A stretch of 64,000 nt of DNA, taken from positions 1 to 64,000 of the forward strand of contig CANMXP010000005.1 of NCBI GenBank assembly GCA_947501845.1. The letters are read 5' to 3'. A program made the translations under genes and the position numbers. Under the pieces are notes generated by a model. It worked only from the letters and a program-made list of their open reading frames with translations. It searched no databases and was not told where the DNA came from. The DNA is from an uncultured Flavobacteriaceae bacterium. Lineage in GTDB: Bacteria > Bacteroidota > Bacteroidia > Flavobacteriales > Flavobacteriaceae. Positions within the stretch are counted from its first letter, which is position 1. Each line of letters starts with the position of its first letter. Of the stretch, positions 57,063 to 64,000 are shown piece after piece.

Positions 57063-60000
57063 ATGAAAAGAATAACGACCTATTTATTGCTGTTATTTGT
57101 TGTTGTGATTAATGAAGCTTACTCGCAATCTCCTAATGTTATTGTTATTATAGCCGATGATATGGGGTGGTCTCAAGTTAGTACAGGATTAACTAACCTT
57201 AATAATCCAAGTGATTTTTTTGAAACGCCAAGACTAGAAACATTGGCTACCGAAGGTATAGCCTTTCCTTATGGTTATGTTAATGGTTCAAATTGTGCCC
57301 CAACTAGAGCTGCACTTTTAAGTGGACAATATGCCTCAAGGCCTACTAATAACATATTTGCCGTTAATAGTTTAAATAGAGGAGGTAACTCCACCTTACT
57401 AGTGGGACCAGCCAATGGATTGCCAAATGGTAACGATGAACTTCCTAAGGAAGCTGTTACGCTTGCAGAAACGATGCAAGCTGCTGGTTATGAAACTGTT
57501 CATTTAGGAAAGTACCATGTTGGAGAAAATGAAGCGACAAATGTTTCAGATAATGCAGCTACAGATCAAGGGTTCGATGTTAATTATGGTGGTGGTACCA
57601 AAGGAAATCCTGGAGATTATTTTGCATCAAATAGTGGTACTCCGTATACATTTGGAAATAGTATTGGACCCGAATTAGATCCTTATGCAGCCCCTTATAC
57701 AGCTGCCGAATCTTTAATGTTAGCTGGAGATAATTCTTTAGAAGGCACAGCAAAACATGTTACAGATGCTATGGCCGATGCTGCTATGGATTTTATAGAT
57801 GCTAATATTAATAGCCCTTTTTTCATGCATTTTAGCAATTTTGCCATACATGGACCATTTAATCCAAGTGATGCACGTCCAGATTTAAGAGCGAAATATA
57901 ATGCTAAAGCGATTAGTAATCCAAGTGCGATGGGACATGATAGAAAACCAGGACAAGCTGCTTTGGCAGAAGGTATGGATCAGACTATTGGTAGATTGAT
58001 AGATTATTTAACAACAACGGCAGATCCTAGAAATCCAGGTAATATGTTGTCGGAAAACACTTTGGTATATTTTATTTCAGATAATGGAGGCGCTGTTCAT
58101 AGTGATGATGCTGGTCCGTTGCGAGGGATGAAAGGAGAATGGTACGAAGGCGGTATTAGATCTGTAAGTATCGTATGGTCTGAAGCCCCATGGTTGGCAA
58201 ATAAAGGAACTGTTAACACAACTCCTATAGTTGGTTTTGATATATATCCCACGTTTGTTGAAGCTGCAGGAGGCACTTTGCCAGGAGGTGGTTACCAGAT
58301 TGATGGTGTAAGTCATTGGCAATTATTAACAAATGGAACTGCTTTAAGTAGGGATGCATTGTATTGGCATTACCCTGGGTATCTTATAGATTCCAATCGT
58401 GACGCCAGACCAGTTTCAATTATTAGAAAAGGAGACTATAAATTAATTTATAATTATGAAACGGAATCATATGAATTGTATCACTTAATAAATGATATAG
58501 GCGAAGCCACTAATTTGTTAGCAGGCAGTCCAGATTCGGCGACTTTAATTATTGGTAATGATATGAGTACAGATTTAAGAAACCATTTAATAAACATATC
58601 TGCCCCTTTACCTACGTATAGAAGTAATGGACTAACAGTTCCTTTACCTTATATAATTAGTACTTCTGGAAGTGGTTCTAATTCAACAGATGGCTGTCAG
58701 GCAGTAAGTGGGTATGAAGCTTATTGGGATTTTGATTCTGTAAGTAATGCCAATGATGCTTCTGGAAATGGACATGATCCGAACCCAATAAATGGAACGT
58801 TGTCTTATGATTCTGTAGATTTTAAAGAAGGGGATCAATCGGTCATATTTGATGGTACCGTAGATGTTAATTATAGCAGTGCTACATTCTTATCTGAAGT
58901 AACGACAGCCAGAACAGTTTCAGCATGGATTAAACCTACTGGTTTATCAGGTATCCAAGAAATATTTGATGAAGGTGGTAATACTGTTGGAATTGCATTG
59001 CGGTTAAATGGATCGAATTTAGAGTCCGTAGTAAGAGAATCTACAGTAATTTCAAATACGTTAAGTGCTGCTTTTCCATCGGATGGAGATTGGCATCACG
59101 TAGCTTTGGTGTACGATGGATCGATTACAAGTCAAAAACTGTATATAGATGGTGTTGAGGTTGCTACGAGTAGCTCGGCACCGAGTTCTATTGGTTCTCA
59201 TAATACTACTGGAGGTGGCATTGGAGGTGTGATTGGTAGTTGGGATAGTTTTAATGTTTCTGCAAATAGCTATTTTAATGGAAAAATGGATGCATTTTCT
59301 GTATACAACAGTGCTTTAACAGTTTCTCAAATTCAGGAAGCTTCATGTTTGGTCATAGCCAATTCAACAGCTGGCTGCCAACCTACAAGTGGCTATGAGG
59401 CTTATTGGGATTTTGATCTTGCAAGCAATACCGACGATGTTTCTGGAAATGATCATAACCCAACGGCTCCAACATCTACTGGGATTACATACGATATTTC
59501 AGATTTTAAAGAAGGCGATCGCTCTGTAGTGTTTAATGGAGCAGAGGCTATTCAATATGCAACCAATAGCACTTCTCCAGATAATTTTTTAAACGCCTCA
59601 ACAAGTTCAAGAAGTGTTACAGTTTGGATTAAGCCAACTGGTTTAACAGGAATTCAAGATATATTTGATGAAGGTGGACAAAACATTGGTATAGCAATAA
59701 GGCTTAATGGTTCTAATTTAGAATCTATCGTTAGAGAATCCTCTTCGGTTTCAACGACCCTAAGTGCTTCTTTTCCATCAGATGATGATTGGCATCATGT
59801 GGCGTTAGTATATGATGGAACCAATACCAAGCATACCTTATATATAGATGGAGCAGAGGTTGCCAATAGTAATAGTGCAGCTGCTTCCATAGGGAGCCAT
59901 TTTAGTTACGGAGGTATTGGTGGTAAATTGAGCGGAAATGATAGTTTTAAAAACGCGTCGGATGCTTTTTTTATAGGAAAAATGGATGCATTTGCAGTTT

Positions 60001-60521
60001 ATGATATTGTTTTAACACCTGTTCAAATACAAGACCTTAGTACGACTTGGTATTTAGATGCAGATGGTGATAACTACGCAGTCTCTACGACACAAAACTG
60101 TACAAGTCCCGGACTGGGTTATACCGCCACAATATTGCCAGTAACCGATTGCGATGATACCAATGGGAGTATTAATCCAGGGGCAACAGAGATTCTTGAT
60201 AATGCTATTGATGAAGATTGCGATGGAACGGCCCAGACTACTTTAGGAGCAGATAGTTTTAATCTTGAAGATGTATTTATAACTCCAAACCCATTTAATG
60301 ACACTATCGGCATAAAGATGCCATTAAATTATAGTAGTGTGTTTAGCGTTGTGCTATACGATTTAAATGGAAGAATTATTTATAATGAAAGTAAGGTAAA
60401 TAATAATGGTAATATTAAAATATCGAAAGGCTTAAATCAATTGCATAAAGGCGCTTATTTTATAAAAATTACTGATAAAAACCATGGAGTCGCTATAGTA
60501 AAGCAATTAATAAAATATTGA
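57063..60521 (+). CDS. T9SS sulfatase with two LamG domains (copy 2)
   Basis: A 1152-aa paralogue of the first sulfatase. The frame begins at 56973, but the signal peptide (MKRITTYLLLLFVVV) starts at 57063, so I use that start. The sulfatase domain (about 23-510) keeps D32-D33, the formylglycine C78 in NCAPTR, HLGKYH and the KGEWYEGG lysine. LamG domains lie at about 544-765 and 770-995. It lacks the Ig-like and jelly-roll modules of copy 1 and instead has a MopE-type metal-binding motif (about 997-1055; DADGDNYA, DCDDTN and IDEDCDG), then a T9SS tail (about 1073-1152). It likely acts beside copy 1 on the same sulfated polysaccharide. A terminator follows. Confidence 0.93.
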   Translation: MKRITTYLLLLFVVVINEAYSQSPNVIVIIADDMGWSQVSTGLTNLNNPSDFFETPRLETLATEGIAFPYGYVNGSNCAPTRAALLSGQYASRPTNNIFAVNSLNRGGNSTLLVGPANGLPNGNDELPKEAVTLAETMQAAGYETVHLGKYHVGENEATNVSDNAATDQGFDVNYGGGTKGNPGDYFASNSGTPYTFGNSIGPELDPYAAPYTAAESLMLAGDNSLEGTAKHVTDAMADAAMDFIDANINSPFFMHFSNFAIHGPFNPSDARPDLRAKYNAKAISNPSAMGHDRKPGQAALAEGMDQTIGRLIDYLTTTADPRNPGNMLSENTLVYFISDNGGAVHSDDAGPLRGMKGEWYEGGIRSVSIVWSEAPWLANKGTVNTTPIVGFDIYPTFVEAAGGTLPGGGYQIDGVSHWQLLTNGTALSRDALYWHYPGYLIDSNRDARPVSIIRKGDYKLIYNYETESYELYHLINDIGEATNLLAGSPDSATLIIGNDMSTDLRNHLINISAPLPTYRSNGLTVPLPYIISTSGSGSNSTDGCQAVSGYEAYWDFDSVSNANDASGNGHDPNPINGTLSYDSVDFKEGDQSVIFDGTVDVNYSSATFLSEVTTARTVSAWIKPTGLSGIQEIFDEGGNTVGIALRLNGSNLESVVRESTVISNTLSAAFPSDGDWHHVALVYDGSITSQKLYIDGVEVATSSSAPSSIGSHNTTGGGIGGVIGSWDSFNVSANSYFNGKMDAFSVYNSALTVSQIQEASCLVIANSTAGCQPTSGYEAYWDFDLASNTDDVSGNDHNPTAPTSTGITYDISDFKEGDRSVVFNGAEAIQYATNSTSPDNFLNASTSSRSVTVWIKPTGLTGIQDIFDEGGQNIGIAIRLNGSNLESIVRESSSVSTTLSASFPSDDDWHHVALVYDGTNTKHTLYIDGAEVANSNSAAASIGSHFSYGGIGGKLSGNDSFKNASDAFFIGKMDAFAVYDIVLTPVQIQDLSTTWYLDADGDNYAVSTTQNCTSPGLGYTATILPVTDCDDTNGSINPGATEILDNAIDEDCDGTAQTTLGADSFNLEDVFITPNPFNDTIGIKMPLNYSSVFSVVLYDLNGRIIYNESKVNNNGNIKISKGLNQLHKGAYFIKITDKNHGVAIVKQLIKY

Positions 60522-60587
60522 TATTAAGAAAGTAGTTTTTTTTGTTTTTATGCTGTTTTAGTAATGTTACAGCATTAATTTAGTTGT

Positions 60588-60625
60588 ACATCGTCTGGAA
60601 AAGCTTTCCAGACGATGTTTTTTTA
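60588..60625. terminator. bidirectional terminator after the second sulfatase
   Basis: A perfect 14-bp stem (60588-60601 with 60605-60618) around AGC is followed by a T-run on the plus strand. It separates the convergent sulfatase and fucosidase genes, 66 bp and 4 bp from their stop codons. Confidence 0.85.
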
Positions 60626-60628
60626 ATG

Positions 60629-62185
60629 TTAATTAGGTGTTATTTTAAAAACAAAGGCATGATTGCCTACTTTGTTTTTAGGTAAATCAATATATAAACC
60701 ATCTGCTTTTGTTTCAAATTCCAAATGGCCTTTGCTTCCTAATAAAGAGATGCTTTTAATGCTTTGTTCATAAAGTGTGTTTTTGTCTTTTAAGGATTTA
60801 ATTTTTAAGATGTTATTTTCTGGCCAATCTAAAACAATAGCATAAAGAATGTTTCCTTTAGTTGTAAAGCGAATATCTTCCGAAGTATTGTCTTTGTTTT
60901 TATTTTCACTTAAATGGCCTTCTATAACTTTTGTGCTTCCCTCGCCATAAATTTTAAACGGCCGTGAACCGTAAATAGCTTCACCGTTAATTTTTAACCA
61001 ATTCCCCATTTCTAATAGTCGTTCTTTTACTGGTATAGGGATTTCTCCATTAGCTTTTGGTGTAATATTTAGCAATAGATTACCATTTTTACTAACAACA
61101 TCTACTAAAAAATCAATTAAACGATTTGTAGATTTATAATTAGGGTTACTAATATGCGACCACGATTTCCAATCGATAGAATCGTCTGTTAACCAAGGAA
61201 AATCTTTCTTTTTACTCATTCTAGAACGTTCCAAATCTAAAACAGCAGTACCTTTGGCAAAGTCATAAAATTTATAGGTAGATACGACTTCCTGATTGTT
61301 TTTGTCGGCATGGTTGTAATAATATTCTAAAAACTCTTTTCTGTAATCTTCACCTATGACATCCATTTTATTGTCAAACCAAACCAAATCAGGATTGTAT
61401 TTGTTGATGATTTCTTTTAGGCGTGCCAACCATTCTTTATTGAATTCGTTATTTGCCAAGGGGTAATATTTCTCTATGCCCTCATCTATTTCGTGAGGAT
61501 TTGGAGGGTATTGAAAGTCTCCTTTTTTCATTTTTGGCCCATATAGTCCAGCGTATTCAGGGTTGGAAGCATCTGTAGTTTCATCCCAAGTAGGATACCA
61601 TCCTAAGAGCCAATGGCGATGATAAGTGGCTATAAATTTCATGTCGCGTTTTCGTATTTCTTTAGCCAATTCTCCCATAATGTCACGTTTTGGCCCCATA
61701 TCCTTTGCATCCCATTTGGTTAAATCGCTATCCCACATAGCAAAGCCATCTGCATGTTCGGAAACAGGACCAGCAAATTTTGCTCCCGCATTTTTAAATA
61801 ATTCTGCCCATTCTACAGCATCAAATTTTTCGGCAGTAAAAAGAGGAATAAAATCTTTATAACCAAACTGGTCTAATGGACCGTAAGTTTTAACATGATG
61901 CTCGTAAAATTTGCTTGCCTTTCCGTCTTTAGCTTCGGGATTATCTTTGTTTACGTACATCCAATGGGCATACCATTCGTTTTCATATTCAGGTACGGAA
62001 TAAGGTCCCCAATGACAGTAAATTCCAAATTTAGCATCTAAAAACCATTCTGGGGTTTTATGCTGTTTTAAGGATTTCCAATTTGACTCGTATTTTGAAG
62101 AAATTTCAGAGGCAAGATTTTCTTTCTTCTCTTTGCAAGAGAGAACTGCGAAAATAATGATTATAAAAAACAGACGCGTTTTCAT
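60629..62185 (-). CDS. GH29 alpha-L-fucosidase lipoprotein
   Basis: A 518-aa glycoside hydrolase of family 29 that removes terminal alpha-L-fucose with retention. The N-terminal lipobox is LSC (C17), so it should be anchored in the outer or inner membrane. The N-terminal motif FGIYCHWGPYSVPEYENEWY (about 53-72) matches the GH29 fold, as does SEHADGFAMWDS (about 142-153). The nucleophile is most likely D271 in LVWFDNKMD. A C-terminal beta-sandwich follows (about 400-518). The acid/base residue is not assigned. It lies divergent from the third sulfatase and fits degradation of sulfated fucans. Confidence 0.94.
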   Translation of the reverse strand: MKTRLFFIIIIFAVLSCKEKKENLASEISSKYESNWKSLKQHKTPEWFLDAKFGIYCHWGPYSVPEYENEWYAHWMYVNKDNPEAKDGKASKFYEHHVKTYGPLDQFGYKDFIPLFTAEKFDAVEWAELFKNAGAKFAGPVSEHADGFAMWDSDLTKWDAKDMGPKRDIMGELAKEIRKRDMKFIATYHRHWLLGWYPTWDETTDASNPEYAGLYGPKMKKGDFQYPPNPHEIDEGIEKYYPLANNEFNKEWLARLKEIINKYNPDLVWFDNKMDVIGEDYRKEFLEYYYNHADKNNQEVVSTYKFYDFAKGTAVLDLERSRMSKKKDFPWLTDDSIDWKSWSHISNPNYKSTNRLIDFLVDVVSKNGNLLLNITPKANGEIPIPVKERLLEMGNWLKINGEAIYGSRPFKIYGEGSTKVIEGHLSENKNKDNTSEDIRFTTKGNILYAIVLDWPENNILKIKSLKDKNTLYEQSIKSISLLGSKGHLEFETKADGLYIDLPKNKVGNHAFVFKITPN

Positions 62186-62446
62186 CTTTTTTAATATTTA
62201 AAATGTGTCTACTAAAGTATAATGTTTCTTATAATTTAAGTAGTACTCATGTCTTTTTATTTAGCATTTAGAGCTAATTATTAATAACCGAAAAAACGCA
62301 CCTTACATTTTTGATTTTTTGGAAGCGGTTTTTAAAAATATACTGAGGCTTTTGTAGATAAAAACCAATTATTTGTATTAATTTAACCATATGTTGTACT
62401 ACTTTCCCTTTAGAATTATGATTTTTATACCCTAAAATAGATTTAC
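62186..62446. other. divergent promoter region of fucosidase and third sulfatase
   Basis: This 261-bp AT-rich gap between divergent genes must hold promoters for both. I see no exact TAnnTTTG box. CCGAAAAAACGCA (62288-62300) weakly resembles the tandem motif seen elsewhere, but it is single. Confidence 0.3.
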
Positions 62447-64000
62447 ATGAAATTGCGCAGTATGGTTAATAACTGTTTTCTCTCAAGCGTTGTCGCGTTA
62501 TTGTTATTGTCTTGCAAAAGTGGAGAAAAACAAAAAGTAGATTATCAAAAGCCAAATATTATTTATATCATGTCCGATGACCATACAGCACAGGCATTTG
62601 GTATTTATGGTAGCAGGTTAGCAAATTTAAACCCTACGCCAACTTTAGATCGTATAGCAAGGGAAGGCATGATTTTTAATAATTGTTTTGTAACCAATTC
62701 TATTTGTACACCCAGTAGAGCAACTATTATTAGTGGCCAATATAGCCAAGCTAATGGCGTTTTAGATTTAGAGGGAGAGGTAGAAACAGAAAACCAATAT
62801 TTGCCAGAGGAAATAAAAAAATTAGGCTATCAAACGGCTTTAATAGGAAAATGGCACCTAACGCAGAAACCCAATTTTGATTATTACAATATATTTACAG
62901 AGCATCACCAACAAGGATCTTATTTTGATCCAAATTTAACTGAAAGTGGTATGAATTATCAGCCTTTTTATGGTATGCTTGGGTATGAAGGAAAACAATA
63001 TAAAGGGCATAGTTCTGATGTTATTACAGATATTACTTTAGATTGGTTGAAAAACAAAAGAGACAAAAGCAAGCCGTTCTTTTTAATGCATCAATTTAAG
63101 GCGCCTCATGATGATTTTGAGTATGCGCCACGATATAGAGATTATCTTGAAGATACAGAAATTCCAGAACCAGCAAGTTTATATGATAATGCTAATAATG
63201 GCTCTATTGCTACCCGTGGAAAAAATGATTCTTTAATTAATGTTATAGGATCTTCTGTTTCCAAAAGAAATACCATACGCCATATGGGGATGCGTATTTG
63301 GAGTTCAGAATATACAGCTAGAAATAATCCTGGATTTGACTCGACCCAAGTATATGGTTTAGATGATAAAACGTACACACACAAAACTTATCAAGAATAT
63401 TTAAAGCGCTATTTACGCTGTGTAAAAGGGGTAGATGATAATGTATCACGTCTTATTGATTATCTAAAAAAAGAAGGACTATATGATAATACAATTATTG
63501 TATATACGGGAGACCAAGGCTTTATGTTGGGCGAACACGATTATATAGATAAACGTTGGATGTATGATGAGTCTATGCGCATGCCATTTTTTGTACGTTA
63601 TCCAAAAACAATTAAAGCAGGAACAAGAACCGATGCCATAATTAATAACGCAGATTTTGCGCCTACTTTAATCACAATGGCAGGAGGCACAGTTCCAGAA
63701 AAAATGCAAGGACATAGTTTTAAGGGCATTCTTGAAACAGGTGAAGAACCCGAAGGATGGCAGCAATCTACATATTATCGATATTGGATGCACATGGCAC
63801 ATGCCCATGCAAATCCAGCACATTTTGGCATTCGCACTAAAGACTACAAGCTTATTTTTTACTACGGGAAATATTGGGTAGATACAGACAATCCAGAAGC
63901 TGCTTGGAACAAGGATAGTTGGGGTAATAGATTTACAATGCACACACCAGTAGCTTGGGAGTTTTACGATTTATCAAAAGACCCAAAGGAAATGAATAAT
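62447..64000 (+). CDS. sulfatase lipoprotein, cut by the window end
   Basis: At least 518 codons are open, still in frame at the window end, so this is the 5' part of the gene. The lipobox LLLSC gives C23 as the lipidated residue. The type I sulfatase core has D44-D45, the formylglycine motif ICTPSR with C87 as the converted residue, GKWHL, HQFKAPHDDF, TGDQGFMLGEHDY (the metal-binding Asp-Gln) and the usual C-terminal YDLSKDPKEM. This is another sulfatase subgroup than the two LamG-fused ones: it has no LamG domain and resembles lipoprotein exo-sulfatases. It is divergent from the GH29 gene and continues the polysaccharide locus beyond the window. Confidence 0.93.
   Translation, partial: MKLRSMVNNCFLSSVVALLLLSCKSGEKQKVDYQKPNIIYIMSDDHTAQAFGIYGSRLANLNPTPTLDRIAREGMIFNNCFVTNSICTPSRATIISGQYSQANGVLDLEGEVETENQYLPEEIKKLGYQTALIGKWHLTQKPNFDYYNIFTEHHQQGSYFDPNLTESGMNYQPFYGMLGYEGKQYKGHSSDVITDITLDWLKNKRDKSKPFFLMHQFKAPHDDFEYAPRYRDYLEDTEIPEPASLYDNANNGSIATRGKNDSLINVIGSSVSKRNTIRHMGMRIWSSEYTARNNPGFDSTQVYGLDDKTYTHKTYQEYLKRYLRCVKGVDDNVSRLIDYLKKEGLYDNTIIVYTGDQGFMLGEHDYIDKRWMYDESMRMPFFVRYPKTIKAGTRTDAIINNADFAPTLITMAGGTVPEKMQGHSFKGILETGEEPEGWQQSTYYRYWMHMAHAHANPAHFGIRTKDYKLIFYYGKYWVDTDNPEAAWNKDSWGNRFTMHTPVAWEFYDLSKDPKEMNN

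Noticed and set aside
54328-60050. CRISPR or tandem DNA repeat array
   Set aside because: The repeated sequence is four diverged LamG coding domains, not short identical repeats with spacers.
62288-62300. Extra copy of the tandem motif before the fucosidase
   Set aside because: It is a single site with no partner at 20-21 bp, so it does not support the pattern.

Overview
The window looks like chromosomal DNA of a marine member of the Flavobacteriaceae (Bacteroidota). The reasons are low GC content, Bacteroidota-type promoter boxes (TAnnTTTG), several secreted proteins with type IX secretion (T9SS) C-terminal sorting domains of types A and B, an Oar-like TonB-dependent receptor, DUF349, DUF368, DUF6326 and DUF6495 family proteins, and a cluster of sulfatases with a GH29 fucosidase. 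I saw no rRNA, tRNA, CRISPR array, transposase or phage gene.

Layout. 0.2-2.2 kb: SDR oxidoreductase, DUF6326 membrane protein and a Crp/Fnr-type regulator. 2.4-5.1 kb: aconitase and a YtxH-like protein, facing each other across a 16-bp perfect palindrome. 5.4-11.1 kb: two T9SS-exported proteins (one with a GH42-like layout, one with a C-type lectin domain) on either side of mazG. 11.1-20.7 kb: a minus-strand housekeeping run of DUF349 protein, aroE, two tandem DUF368 translocase-like proteins, a TPR protein, a class III aminotransferase and an OstA/LptA-like protein. 20.7-23.6 kb: an AT-rich accessory block of three small exported proteins and a frameshifted toxin-like gene remnant. It is bounded by two near-identical copies of one terminator and sits between ostA-like and purA. 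23.6-34 kb: purA-fur-relA/spoT, rdgB, hpf, a MmcQ/YjbR protein, rlmH, nadC, a YihY/BrkB protein and priA. 34-41.6 kb: LytTR response regulator, rpsF-rpsR-rplI, Oar-like receptor, DUF6495 protein and hisS.

41.7-64 kb is a polysaccharide-related accessory region. It holds two giant T9SS surface proteins (1633 and 1734 aa) with homologous C-terminal halves, two tandem paralogous sulfatases each fused to two LamG domains and a T9SS tail, a GH29 alpha-L-fucosidase lipoprotein, and a third, unrelated sulfatase lipoprotein cut by the window end. Together these suggest attack on a sulfated, fucose-containing algal polysaccharide: surface-bound sulfatases with glycan-binding-type modules, then lipoprotein exo-enzymes. 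No SusC/SusD pair or regulator lies inside the window, so the locus is probably incomplete here.

Most interesting points: the duplicated-terminator accessory block with its broken toxin-like gene; the modular sulfatases, which share a core but carry different C-terminal modules; a tandem 13-bp motif at about 20-21 bp spacing upstream of three glycan-region genes; and a 16-bp inverted repeat with a long loop after the 1734-aa gene.
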